A DNA stretch of 64,000 nt, taken from contig NZ_JAMXSS010000002.1 of the NCBI RefSeq assembly GCF_024124825.1, forward strand, positions 1,550,001 to 1,614,000. Reading direction: 5' to 3'. Positions 36,467 through 44,364 of this stretch are shown here, piece by piece (position 1 is the stretch's first letter; each line of letters opens with the position of its first letter). The notes below the pieces were generated by a model that saw only the letters and a list, made by a program, of their open reading frames with translations, did no database searches and was not told the origin of the DNA. The stretch is from Arthrobacter sp. H16F315 (lineage in GTDB: Bacteria > Actinomycetota > Actinomycetes > Actinomycetales > Micrococcaceae). Position numbers and translations under genes: made by a program.

Positions 36467-36958
36467 TTAGCTGCGGAAGTTCACAAACTGCAGGTCTGCC
36501 TCGTCGAATCCCTTGAGCAGGTTCATGGTTTCCTGGAGGTCGTCGCGGGACTTGGAAGTCACGCGCAGCTCGTCGCCCTGGATCTGCGACTTGACGGACT
36601 TGGGACCCTCGTCGCGGATCAGCTTGTTGATCTTCTTGGCGAGATCCTGCTCGATGCCTTCCTTGATGGTGGCCTCGAGCCGGAACTCCTTGCCGGAAGG
36701 ATACGGCTCACCCGTGTCCAGGGACTTCAAGGAGATGCCGCGGCGGATCAGTTTGGACTGCAGCACGTCCAGGACGGCCAGTACACGCTCTTCGGAGTTG
36801 GCCTTCATCAGGATCTTCTCGCCGCTGAAATCCACCTCGGCGCCGACTCCCTTGAAGTCGTAGCGCTGGACCAGTTCCTTCTGCGCTTGGTTCATCGCGT
36901 TGGCGACTTCCTGCTTGTCTACCTTGCTGACGACGTCGAATGTGGATTCGCCTGCCAT
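36467..36958 (-). CDS. YajQ family nucleotide/c-di-GMP-binding protein
   Basis: A 163-residue protein with the compact two-RNP-fold layout of YajQ: the N-terminus STFDVVSKVDKQEVANAMNQ, QRYDFKGVGAEVDF, and the C-terminal KSVKSQIQGDELRVTSKSRDDLQ. Family members bind nucleic acid or nucleotides, and a Xanthomonas member has been reported to bind cyclic di-GMP. AGGAGGAC precedes the ATG. It is monocistronic, convergent with htpX. Confidence 0.95.
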   Translation of the reverse strand: MAGESTFDVVSKVDKQEVANAMNQAQKELVQRYDFKGVGAEVDFSGEKILMKANSEERVLAVLDVLQSKLIRRGISLKSLDTGEPYPSGKEFRLEATIKEGIEQDLAKKINKLIRDEGPKSVKSQIQGDELRVTSKSRDDLQETMNLLKGFDEADLQFVNFRS

Positions 36959-37152
36959 GACTGTCCTCCTGATCGTTGGGGTGCCCGTCGAGGGGCTCTG
37001 GGGTCTGTAATCCAGCCTAGTACGGATGCCCCGATCTGAAGGCGCCGCGATCCGCCACTTTCACAGTCCGCTCAAAGCTGAGTCAGGGCGGGAACGAAGT
37101 TTCGGCGCGCAGAGTTGCGGGAGTTGGAAGAGTTCCCCGAAAGGTACACCTT

Positions 37153-37407
37153 ATGCAAAACCAGGCCGTCCGGTACGTCATTAGCTCCACCGCGGCCGCA
37201 GCCGGCGGAATTGCCGCCGCCGCGACGTCGGTGGCGGCCGCAACGCTGGCGGCTTCGATCATCTTCAGCCCCGCCGCCGACTCCTCGGCGAGGCTGGATG
37301 GTGTTCATGCGGACTTGGCGCGGGCCATCCAGCTGAACCAGGTCACCGAGGAGCAGGCCGCACGCTTCGAGGCGAAACTCGCCGGCCGCATCCTCGGCGA
37401 GGCCTGA
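37153..37407 (+). CDS. small Ala-rich membrane or secreted protein, unknown
   Basis: Not recognised. The 84-residue product has a short polar start, one long small-residue hydrophobic segment (about residues 11-43: SSTAAAAGGIAAAATSVAAA and following), and a charged helical tail (LARAIQLNQVTEEQAARFEAKLA). It could be a single-pass membrane protein or a signal-peptide protein. GAAAGG lies 8 nt upstream of the ATG, and codon use is like the neighbours. It lies between yajQ (divergent) and tRNA-Tyr. Confidence 0.65.
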   Translation: MQNQAVRYVISSTAAAAGGIAAAATSVAAATLAASIIFSPAADSSARLDGVHADLARAIQLNQVTEEQAARFEAKLAGRILGEA

Positions 37408-37557
37408 GATTCCGGGCTTTTTGAGGTGGCAGACCGCCGATTCGATTCTTCGGCGGAAGTTCTGTAAAGTTGTCTTGCCCGCGGTTACTGGAAGCGGAAC
37501 GGACTGGAAACAGGCGTTTTGTAGACAGTGGCCGGGAGTGATCTTCTTTTGAAGTTC

Positions 37558-37639
37558 GGCAGATTACCCGAGCGGCCAAAGGGGGCTGACTGTAAATCAG
37601 CTGGCAACGCCTACGGGGGTTCGAATCCCTCATCTGCCA
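37558..37639 (+). tRNA. tRNA-Tyr (anticodon GTA)
   Basis: An 82-nt class II tRNA. The acceptor stem GGCAGAT pairs with ATCTGCC, the anticodon arm CTGACTGTAAATCAG shows GTA, there is a long variable arm, and the T arm GGGGGTTCGAATCCC is canonical. The discriminator is A, and the 3' CCA is not encoded. A terminator follows 8 nt later. Confidence 0.95.
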
Positions 37640-37646
37640 CCCTTGA

Positions 37647-37682
37647 AAAAGTCTCCGGAACCAACAGGTTCCGGAGACTTTT
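37647..37682 (+). terminator. hairpin terminator after tRNA-Tyr
   Basis: AAAAGTCTCCGGAACC (37647-37662) and its perfect complement (37667-37682) form a 16-bp stem with loop AACA, followed by CTTT. Confidence 0.88.
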
Positions 37683-37735
37683 CTTTGCCCGGGGCCCCTC
37701 GTTCCGTTACGGAGCTGCGGGGCGGACGGTGGCGG

Positions 37736-38233
37736 TCAGGCGGGGCCTGAGCCGGCGAGGATGCCGTCGATCTGGCCGAGGGCCTGCTTCATGCCCTCTT
37801 CCATGCCCATGGCGAGGACCTGTTCGAGTGCGGCGGCCGAGTCAAAGGTCGAGACCACTGTCATCCGGGTGCGGGTTTCGACTGCCGCCAGCCTCATTAC
37901 GGCATGGCTCGTGCCCATGTCGGGGTTCGGGTCGCCGTTGTCATCAGCAAAACCGTCGTCGAACTCCAGGCGGTGCGGAGCCTCGATGGCGGTGAACCGC
38001 CACCAACCGCGGGCTTTTTCGCCGTCGGGTCCGGTCATGTAGTAACTGGCCTTCCCGCCGGGCACAAAGTCGTGGCTCTCGAAGGTGGCAGGCCACGTGG
38101 GCGGGCCCCACCAGCGCTCCAGCTGGCGCGGGTCCTCCCAGACCTGCCAGACACGCTCGATGCCGGCGTCGAACTCGGCGACGACGGTGAAACTAAGGTC
38201 TGCGGCATTCTGGTGTGAACTGATAACGGCCAT
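37736..38233 (-). CDS. SRPBCC (AHSA1-like) domain protein
   Basis: A 165-residue member of the START/SRPBCC superfamily, AHSA1 subgroup: VVAEFDAGIERVWQVWEDPRQLERWWGPP at the N-terminus, MTGPDGEKARGWWRFTAI, and a C-terminal helix MGMEEGMKQALGQIDGIL. It forms a hydrophobic ligand pocket; the ligand is unknown. It lies 13 nt downstream of an ArsR-type repressor, an arrangement seen repeatedly in actinobacteria, so the pair is co-regulated. Confidence 0.92.
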   Translation of the reverse strand: MAVISSHQNAADLSFTVVAEFDAGIERVWQVWEDPRQLERWWGPPTWPATFESHDFVPGGKASYYMTGPDGEKARGWWRFTAIEAPHRLEFDDGFADDNGDPNPDMGTSHAVMRLAAVETRTRMTVVSTFDSAAALEQVLAMGMEEGMKQALGQIDGILAGSGPA

Positions 38234-38246
38234 GGCCGAACTCTTC

Positions 38247-38579
38247 CTATCCCTCGGTGAGAATTTCTGCGATCCTGGTGGCCCGGTCCCGCCAGATCAC
38301 CTCGTATTCATCGAGCAGCCGCCGGGCCCTTTGCAGGCCATCGTGGCGTGCGCGCACGATCTGCTCCCGTCCGCGCTTTTCCTTCGTCACCAGGTCAGCG
38401 CGCTCCAGGACCGCCACGTGTTTCTGTACGGCGGCAAAACTCATGGCGTAGTGGTCCGCCAGCCCCGACACGGACGACTCTCCAGCCGTCACCCGAGTGA
38501 CGATATCGCGGCGGGTAGCATCCGCAAACGCCTGAAACAGGCGGTCAAATTCGGTATCCCTCAGCCTATCTACAACCAT
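38247..38579 (-). CDS. ArsR family winged-helix repressor
   Basis: A 110-residue DNA-binding protein with the motif DATRRDIVTRVTAGESSVSGLADHYAMSFAAVQKHVAVLERADLV, the recognition-helix signature of the ArsR subgroup paired with AHSA1/SRPBCC proteins. It lacks the metal-binding CxC of classical ArsR, so it senses something other than metal or oxyanion. A perfect 20-bp palindrome overlaps its start codon, so it very probably represses itself and the SRPBCC gene. Confidence 0.93.
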   Translation of the reverse strand: MVVDRLRDTEFDRLFQAFADATRRDIVTRVTAGESSVSGLADHYAMSFAAVQKHVAVLERADLVTKEKRGREQIVRARHDGLQRARRLLDEYEVIWRDRATRIAEILTEG

Positions 38580-38589
38580 TTGGTTGTAG
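38570..38589 (-). promoter_or_regulatory. 20-bp palindromic operator overlapping the arsR-type start
   Basis: CTACAACCA (38570-38578), a TT centre, then TGGTTGTAG (38581-38589) form a perfect inverted repeat. The ATG of the repressor (38577-38579) lies inside it. Binding would block initiation and transcription start, a typical autoregulatory design. Confidence 0.8.
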
Positions 38590-39126
38590 AATAGTCCGAT
38601 TGGCCGGCGGTGTCAACGGTGCCCGGGCGACTCTTGGGCCATGCCGGGGTGCGCCGCGATGAACTCAATTTGTTCGCGGGCTGGACAGTCCTTTTCGGGG
38701 CCCGGCAGCACCCTGGCGCCCAAATGGTTCTCCATCCGGTAGGCGGCGAGTGCCTCGTCCTAAACGGTGCTGCGCCGCGGCCCGGAAAAATTCCGCCGGG
38801 GAGCCGTTGCTGAAAGTGCTGGAAATGACGGTGCTGAGGCTGTTCCGGGGATGGGACGGGACGCTGGAGCGCAAACGTTAATATTCAGTCCCATCCGTGC
38901 GATGACGGGCCACGAATAGCTCTTCGGAAGGCCAACGCTGTACGCGGTACAGCGCGGCCCGCCGGGAGCCCATTGGGTCCGGGAGATCATCGGCGAGGAT
39001 GACACCGGGGCCAAAAGCTGAACATCAAGCAGGAAGTGCACCGGGGCAGCAGTCAGGACGAAAGGCAGCCGCCAGGCGCATATCACCGTGTATTGCCGCT
39101 CTGGGCAGTATTGTAGTGCCGTTCGC
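38590..39126. other. region without a supportable gene
   Basis: No frame in this 537-nt stretch has family similarity, a ribosome site and neighbour-like codon use. Two short plus-strand segments look faintly protein-like: one ending GWDGTLERKR at about 38880, the other reading LYAVQRGPPGAHWVREIIGEDD before a stop near 39020. They may be remnants of a decayed gene or chance. No tRNA or mobile-element end is seen. Confidence 0.5.
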
Positions 39127-39173
39127 CGTCAAACAGTTTTGACGTCAAATATCCATTATCGCCGTCAAATATC
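39127..39173 (+). repeat. three CGTCAAA direct repeats upstream of the DUF1059 gene
   Basis: CGTCAAA occurs at 39127, 39143 and 39163. The last two share the 11-mer CGTCAAATATC and are 20 bp apart. The middle copy is part of the 12-bp palindrome TTTGACGTCAAA (39138-39149). Situated 12 nt before the start codon, they could be an activator or repressor site. Confidence 0.45.
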
Positions 39174-39184
39174 AAGGAGCCTTC

Positions 39185-39361
39185 GTGAAATCTTTTGCCT
39201 GTGGAGACGTAGTACCTGGTTGCGAAGCCCGATGGGTATGCAGCACGGAAGATGAAATCCTTGTCACCGTCGCCGCGCACGCCGCGGCCGCGCATGGCTT
39301 GGTGGAACTGCCCGACGAAGTCGTCCGGTCGGTCCACCGAGCAATCGTTCCGGTTAGTTGA
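39185..39361 (+). CDS. DUF1059 small protein
   Basis: A 58-residue protein starting at a GTG with CAAGGAG 5 nt upstream. The sequence KSFACGDVVPGCEARWVCST, EDEILVTVAAHAAAAHG, VELPDEVVRSV matches DUF1059, small proteins with two or three conserved cysteines and a His-rich helix that could bind metal. Function unknown. Its stop overlaps the TTG start of the EAL gene, so the two are coupled. Confidence 0.85.
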   Translation: MKSFACGDVVPGCEARWVCSTEDEILVTVAAHAAAAHGLVELPDEVVRSVHRAIVPVS

Positions 39362-40512
39362 GCGCTCCCGCGGCGGGCTGGCCGTCTCCCGCTGCCCGCG
39401 CCCCCGCGGGACCGCACTGGGAGGAGCTCTTGGCGGCCGCCTGCCGTGGAGAAGGCCTCGCAGCGGCTTTCCAGCCGATTGTCGACACAGCCCGCGGTTC
39501 GGTGGTGGGCTATGAAGCGCTCGCCCGGTTTCCCGGCTTTACCGAGAAGAATCCCGAAGTGTGGTTTTCCGCTGCCCGCGACCATGGGAAGTCTGCAGAG
39601 CTCGAATCGGCCGCCCTGCGGACAGCACTCGCGGCCCGTTCCACTCTGCCGACCAACTGCTTCCTGACCCTCAACGTTTCGCCCGAGCTGCTGAGCACCG
39701 AGGAGATCCGGAGCATCTGGCGGGAGGAAGGAAACCTGGGCGGACTCATCGTTGAACTGACCGAACAGACCCCCATCGATTCCTACGTGGGGCTGGAACC
39801 GGACCTGAACCAGCTGCGTGCCGCCGGCGCCCTGATCGCCGTGGACGACGCCGGTGCCGGCTACGCGGGACTGCGGCACCTGTTGTCGCTGCGGCCCTCC
39901 CTGATCAAGATCGACCGTGACCTCATCCAGGACGTCGACCGCGATGAAGCAAAGCGAGCCCTGATCGAGATGCTGGGCACCTTTGCCAGCCGTGTCGACG
40001 CATGGATCCTGGCCGAGGGTGTTGAGCGGGTGGAGGAACTCGACGCTCTGGTCTCTCTTGGTGTGCCCCTGGTTCAGGGCTATTACCTGGCCAGGCCGGC
40101 ACCGGCTTGGGCTGGCATCGATCTGGACCTGGCCCACCGGCTCGCTTCGAAGCCGGCGGCATCCGGCAAGGCAGTCGTTCGCGATGTCCTCGAATCTGCG
40201 ACGACGGCGAGTACTGTCGTGCTCGCCGCGGAGGCCTTCGCCGGAAACCCCGGACTTGAGTCGGTGGTTTTGATCGGTGAGCACCTGCGGCCGGTTTCTG
40301 TGCTGACCCCGGCCGCAGCGGGGCTGGGCGTGGTAAACCCCGGCATGCGCGTGAACCTGGATACCCCGCTGAGCGAGGCCCTGGCCCGGTCCATGACGCG
40401 GTCCGCCTCCAGCCGGTTCGAGCCCCTGTTGGTGACGGACAACGCCGGCCGCTACGCCGGCGTCGCCCGCTTGGAACGGATGATCACGGCGCTGGCAACG
40501 CCGGAAGCCTAA
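39358..40512 (+). CDS. EAL-domain cyclic-di-GMP phosphodiesterase with C-terminal sensory part
   Basis: A 384-residue protein starting at TTG inside the DUF1059 stop; no ribosome site is visible, so translation may depend on coupling. The EAL domain spans about residues 20-245: FQPIVDTARGSVVGYEALARF, LNVSPELL, ELTEQ, VDDAGAGYAGL (variant of DDFGTG), KIDRDLI and AEGVERVEEL, followed by QGYYLARP. Catalytic acidic residues appear kept. The C-terminal 130 residues resemble the CBS-like tail found in some EAL proteins. It lacks a GGDEF domain, so it should only degrade c-di-GMP. Confidence 0.88.
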   Translation: MSAPAAGWPSPAARAPAGPHWEELLAAACRGEGLAAAFQPIVDTARGSVVGYEALARFPGFTEKNPEVWFSAARDHGKSAELESAALRTALAARSTLPTNCFLTLNVSPELLSTEEIRSIWREEGNLGGLIVELTEQTPIDSYVGLEPDLNQLRAAGALIAVDDAGAGYAGLRHLLSLRPSLIKIDRDLIQDVDRDEAKRALIEMLGTFASRVDAWILAEGVERVEELDALVSLGVPLVQGYYLARPAPAWAGIDLDLAHRLASKPAASGKAVVRDVLESATTASTVVLAAEAFAGNPGLESVVLIGEHLRPVSVLTPAAAGLGVVNPGMRVNLDTPLSEALARSMTRSASSRFEPLLVTDNAGRYAGVARLERMITALATPEA

Positions 40513-40967
40513 CCGGGTCCTGCTTCGGGTCGACGGTTGAGGCCGAGGATCTGGTCGGTGGCCGGATCGGGCACCCCGTCGAAGTATGCGGCCAGCACCT
40601 CCCGGAAGATGCCCGCACGGGGGTCCGCCCGCAGGAACAGGGTCATTGAGGAGCGCAGCTTCCGCTCATCGATTCCGCCGAAGATCTGCACGGCGGAGCG
40701 CCCTGCAAGGCCGGCCACCGCCTGTGTGCATTCGACCAGCCGGGGACCCAAGACCGGATGCAGCAGATAGGCCTTCGCTTCATCCAGCGATGTCACCGCG
40801 TACCGCTGCGCAGTCGCGCTCCTCCCGAGTCCGGCGAGCTGCGGGAACACAAACCACATCCAGTGGCTGCGCTTAGATCCCCCGCGAAGCTCATCGAGGG
40901 CACGCCGGTAGCTTTCGCCCGAATCCTGGGCTGTGACGAAACGTACCAGCTGGTAGGGGTCCTCCAC
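40509..40967 (-). CDS. DUF1810 family protein
   Basis: A 152-residue cytoplasmic protein of the DUF1810 family: DPYQLVRFVTAQ, the signature GGSKRSHWMWFVFPQLAGLG, HPVLGPRLVECTQAV and FGGIDERKLRSSMTLF. Function not established. The GTG start at 40967 has GGGAGG 6 nt upstream. Its stop overlaps the stop of the convergent EAL gene (CTAA at 40509-40512), leaving no room for a terminator. Confidence 0.9.
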   Translation of the reverse strand: MEDPYQLVRFVTAQDSGESYRRALDELRGGSKRSHWMWFVFPQLAGLGRSATAQRYAVTSLDEAKAYLLHPVLGPRLVECTQAVAGLAGRSAVQIFGGIDERKLRSSMTLFLRADPRAGIFREVLAAYFDGVPDPATDQILGLNRRPEAGPG

Positions 40968-41180
40968 AGTGTCCTCCCTGGCCCGGCCCGCGTCTGCGCC
41001 CCAACGCGAAGCGGGCCGTGACGTTCGGACAGCCGGCGACCGAGGCCATCCGCACGCTGCCACAGCGGCGCGGTTCTTCGATCCTATGGTGGCGGAAGCG
41101 TCCGAGGACAGAGGGGGTCCGTGCAGCAGTGCTCCCGGCCAGCCCGGCCATTGATTCACGGGCCAAGTAAGGTGGGCCGC

Positions 41181-41900
41181 ATGTTTGCATTCTTCACCGA
41201 AACAAGCCTGGTGGAAGCCGGCCTGCTGCTTGCGACGTTTGTGCTCTGTTCGCTGATCGGCATTGAGCGCCAGGTCCGGCAGAAGAGCGCCGGCTACCGG
41301 ACCCATGTGCTGGTGGGACTCGGCTCCTGCGCGTTCACCCTGGTGTCCGCCTACGGTTTCGCGTTTGTGATGGACCCCGGGGCCGGCCTTGACCCCTCCC
41401 GCATCGCAGCGCAGATTGTGAGTGGCATCGGGTTTTTGGGTGCCGGCGTGATTTTTAAGGGCCGGGACGTGGTCCGGGGACTCACAACCGCGGCCACCAT
41501 CTGGGTGGCCGCCGCCGTGGGCATGGCCTGCGGCGCCGGCATGATCTCCCTGGCTGTGGTTCTGACGGTCTTCCACCTCATTACGCTCGTAGTGATTGCC
41601 CCCGCGGTCCACAGGATCCCTTCCGTGGACAGGAACCGCGTGATGCACATCGACTATGCGGATGGCCAGGGCGTTCTGCGGCAGATCCTCGAGATCGCCA
41701 CCACCTTGGGGTTCAGTTCATCGATCCAGCGCACCCGCCGCAGCGGGGATGAGCAGAAGCCAATGGTCTCCATGGACGTGCGGTTCTTCGGACGCCATCC
41801 GCTGCGCAACCTCGTCCTGCCGCTTATGGACCTGCACGGCGTTGCAAGCGTCAGTGTCCGTGGCGCCGATGCCAGCGAGGACGACGACGATGCGGCCTGA
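41181..41900 (+). CDS. MgtC/SapB family membrane protein
   Basis: A 239-residue protein with four or five N-terminal helices and a soluble C-terminal ACT-like domain. Diagnostic parts are LCSLIGIERQVRQKSAGYRTHVLVGLGSC, QIVSGIGFLGAGVIFKGRDVVRGLTTAATIWVAAAVGMACG. MgtC proteins support growth in low magnesium and inhibit F-ATPase in some pathogens; a generic role is likely here. The ATG at 41181 fits the membrane topology. Its 3' end overlaps the acetyltransferase start by 11 nt. Confidence 0.93.
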   Translation: MFAFFTETSLVEAGLLLATFVLCSLIGIERQVRQKSAGYRTHVLVGLGSCAFTLVSAYGFAFVMDPGAGLDPSRIAAQIVSGIGFLGAGVIFKGRDVVRGLTTAATIWVAAAVGMACGAGMISLAVVLTVFHLITLVVIAPAVHRIPSVDRNRVMHIDYADGQGVLRQILEIATTLGFSSSIQRTRRSGDEQKPMVSMDVRFFGRHPLRNLVLPLMDLHGVASVSVRGADASEDDDDAA

Positions 41901-42447
41901 GCTTTTGCGTGCCAACGATCAGACCCTGGCCGGCAGCGTCCAGCTCCGGGTGTTGCGAGCATCCGACGCGGCGGCCCTGAGCGCTGCATACCGGCGGAAC
42001 CGCGGGCACCTGGCGCCTTGGGAGCCGCTGCGGGCAGAGGAGTTCTTCACCGTCCACGGTCAAAGGGCAAGCATTCAATCCAAGCTGGACCTGTTCGATG
42101 CGGGATCGGCTGTTCCCTGGGTCCTCACCGACGGTGACGTGATTGTGGGGTTGATGACCCTCAGTGGCATCGTCCGGGGCCCGTTTCTCAGCGCCAACCT
42201 CGGGTACTGGGTGGACGAAGGCTACGGCGGGCGCGGGATCGGCTCGGCTGCGGTCGCTTGTGCCGTCGAGTCAGCGCGGGAGGCGCTGGGCCTGCACCGG
42301 CTGCAGGCGGCCACCCTCCGGCACAACGCCGCCTCGCAGAAGGTCCTTAAGCGCTCCGGGTTTATGCAGATCGGCATGGCACCGGACTATCTCAACATTG
42401 CCGGCGCCTGGCAGGACCACCTCCTCTTCCAGCGCATTCTGGCGTAA
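41890..42447 (+). CDS. GNAT acetyltransferase, RimJ/RimL-like
   Basis: A 185-residue N-acetyltransferase. Acetyl-CoA binding motif A is GYWVDEGYGGRGIGSAAVACAVESA, and motif B follows as LHRLQAATLRHNAASQKVLKRSGF, the pattern of RimJ/RimL enzymes acting on ribosomal or other N-termini. The start lies within the last codons of mgtC (11-nt overlap), so the two are coupled. Substrate unknown. Confidence 0.92.
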   Translation: MRPELLRANDQTLAGSVQLRVLRASDAAALSAAYRRNRGHLAPWEPLRAEEFFTVHGQRASIQSKLDLFDAGSAVPWVLTDGDVIVGLMTLSGIVRGPFLSANLGYWVDEGYGGRGIGSAAVACAVESAREALGLHRLQAATLRHNAASQKVLKRSGFMQIGMAPDYLNIAGAWQDHLLFQRILA

Positions 42448-42502
42448 GCCGCGGGAGCACGGCGGCGGCAACTTCTGCCTCAAGCCGTGCGAGACTCTCC
42501 AG

Positions 42503-42907
42503 GTGACTGATGAAACGCCCGGAGCCCTGGACCACGTGGAACTGTGGGTCCCGCACCTTGGCCGTGCGAAGTCCGAATGGGGCTGGCTCCTGACCCGGCT
42601 GGGCTATCGCGACCACCAGGACTGGCCGCACGGGTGCAGTTGGCGGCGGGGTCCGACGTACATCGTCGTCGAGGAGTCTCCGGCGCTGAGCAGCCGCGCC
42701 TACGAGCGCACCGCGCCCGGACTCAACCACCTTGCCTTTCGAGCGGGTACCCGGCGTCAGGTCGATGCCCTGGTGGTGGACGCCGTCGCGCATGGCTGGC
42801 GGGAACTGTTCCCCGAGAAGTACCCGCACGCCGGCGGCCCGGACCACTACGCCGCATATTTGGTGAATTCGGACGGCTTCGAAGCAGAATTGATCGCGAC
42901 CGTCTGA
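42503..42907 (+). CDS. VOC (glyoxalase/bleomycin-resistance) family protein
   Basis: A 134-residue single-module VOC protein: ALDHVELWVPHLGRAKSEWGWLLTRLGY, GLNHLAFRAGTRRQVDAL, and GGPDHYAAYLVNSDGFEAELIA, with metal-ligand-type His and Glu residues. It may be a lyase, dioxygenase or resistance protein; nothing narrows it. The GTG at 42503 is the best in-frame start, although its ribosome site is weak. Confidence 0.85.
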   Translation: MTDETPGALDHVELWVPHLGRAKSEWGWLLTRLGYRDHQDWPHGCSWRRGPTYIVVEESPALSSRAYERTAPGLNHLAFRAGTRRQVDALVVDAVAHGWRELFPEKYPHAGGPDHYAAYLVNSDGFEAELIATV

Positions 42908-42933
42908 AACGTCGCGCGGCCAGGGGCCGGGGA

Positions 42934-43422
42934 TCAGCGGACCATCCGCAGGATCCGGACCGGGGTGCCGAGCAGTTCGTGGTCGGCGGCGGTGCCGTCG
43001 GGGGAGAAGCCGTTGCGGCGGTAAAAGGCGAGCGCCCGGGGATTTTGTTCGGCAACCCAAAGGTAGGCGCCGCCGTCGGCCACGGCCGAATCCAGCAGCA
43101 GTTGGCCCGCCCCCGAGCCATACTGGCTGGCGAGTACGTAGAGTCCCGTCAGCTCCCGGTTTCGGGGTCCGTCCTCATCGCGTCCGGCCCCGGCGCTGGC
43201 CCAGCCGACAATCTCGGCGCCGGCGCAGGCCACCCAGACACTTGAGGTGCCGGCGGCGATGATGGAACGCCAGCTCCTCTCCCGCGGGCCCTGCTGCAGT
43301 CCGGCCAGGGCAGCTGCCGGCAGGAGGTGGGCGTAGCTTTCGCGCCAGGCCTGGAGGTGCACGCGGGCAATACCGCCAGCGTCCGCCGGCGAGGCGGCCC
43401 GTACAGTCAGGTCCCTTGTCAT
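42934..43422 (-). CDS. GNAT family N-acetyltransferase
   Basis: A 162-residue acetyltransferase: TVRAASPADAGGIARVHLQAWRESYAHLLP at the N-terminus, LTGLYVLASQYGSGAGQLLLDSAV (acetyl-CoA site), and WVAEQNPRALAFYRRNGF, as in many small GNAT proteins. I chose the ATG at 43422, which gives the usual compact N-terminus; codons upstream to 43470 have no support. Substrate unknown. Confidence 0.9.
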   Translation of the reverse strand: MTRDLTVRAASPADAGGIARVHLQAWRESYAHLLPAAALAGLQQGPRERSWRSIIAAGTSSVWVACAGAEIVGWASAGAGRDEDGPRNRELTGLYVLASQYGSGAGQLLLDSAVADGGAYLWVAEQNPRALAFYRRNGFSPDGTAADHELLGTPVRILRMVR

Positions 43423-43506
43423 CCGAACAGCGTAATACCCCGGAGAAGCGGCCCGGCCGCCGGCGGACACTCAACTTACCGCCGGACGGGGTGCACGCCG
43501 CGGGTC

Positions 43507-43535
43507 TTGGCAGCTTTGTTACTCGCGGGTAACAT
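43507..43535 (+). promoter_or_regulatory. sigma-70-type promoter of the thioesterase gene, leaderless
   Basis: TTGGCA (43507-43512) and TAACAT (43530-43535) are 17 bp apart and match TTGACA/TATAAT at 5/6 and 4/6 positions. The expected start point falls at or next to the ATG at 43543, so the transcript would have essentially no leader. No Shine-Dalgarno sequence precedes this ATG. Confidence 0.6.
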
Positions 43536-43542
43536 GTTCACC

Positions 43543-44091
43543 ATGCATCTGCTCCTGCGCACGCTCGTCCTGCTTTTTACCTCGTCCCGCCGCTCTCCGT
43601 TAAAAGCATCTGGGACACCGCGTCGCTGCCGTTGAAGGTACTGCCGACCGATATAGATATTGCGATGCATGTCAACAACGGAATGTATTTCTCCCTGATG
43701 GACCTGGGCCGGTTTGACCTGATGGCCCGCAGCGGAACCTGGAAAGCCATGCGCCGCAGGGGGATGGAGCCCCGTGGCGGCGGGGGAGACCATCGCCTTC
43801 CGCCGTTCGCTGCAGTTGTGGCAGCGGTACACCATCGAAACGAGGATCATCGGCTTGGACGAGAAAGCCATCTACTTCGAGCAACGGATGGTAGTGGACG
43901 GGGAAATCTACGCCCGTGCCTTCATCGCAACCCGTCTGGTCAGCAAGGGCAAGCCGGTTAGCCAGGCTGAAATCATCCGTGAGTTTGGGGCGCCGCCGGC
44001 GGATCTGGAACTGCCCGCCTGGATTCACGAGTGGCGCGAAACCAATGCCCTTCCCGGGGCGCGCCGCGCCGCCCCGAACGTCTGGGCCTAA
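43543..44091 (+). pseudogene. acyl-CoA thioesterase (hotdog fold), two compensating frameshifts
   Basis: The protein is spread over two frames. MHLLLRTLVLLFTSSRRSPL starts in one frame; LPTDIDIAMHVNNGMYFSLMDLGRFDLMARSG continues in another after an A4 run (43602-43605, one base short); VAAGETIAFRRSLQLWQRYTIETRI through ALPGARRAAP returns to the first after a C4 run near 43772-43775 (one base extra). Correcting both gives 182 residues, a typical 4-hydroxybenzoyl-CoA-thioesterase-like protein with the D-IDIAMHVNNG catalytic segment. Conservation across both breaks argues for sequence errors. Confidence 0.8.
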
Positions 44092-44364
44092 GTCCCCACA
44101 TCGCGCCGGGCCGGCGCCGCCGCGCCAAGCACCACCAGCGCTGCCGAAACAGCCCGGAGCCAGCCTGCGGCCCACCAGTCCACTGCGTTGGCCACCGGGA
44201 TGGGTCTTCGGACATGGCACCGGCGGCAGGCCCAAGCCACCGGGCCGGCTGGGTACACCTAGGGCCCCGGGGCGGAAATCCGGGCCCGCCTGTGTGTCGT
44301 CACATGGATGTGCCAACAGCGAAATGCGCGGGACAAGGCGGGGCTGCTCGCGTACCGTTGAACC

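Noticed and set aside
39083..39337. An 84-codon minus-strand frame overlapping the DUF1059 gene
   Set aside because: The plus-strand DUF1059 reading has a ribosome site, family match and overlap with the EAL gene; the antisense frame has none.
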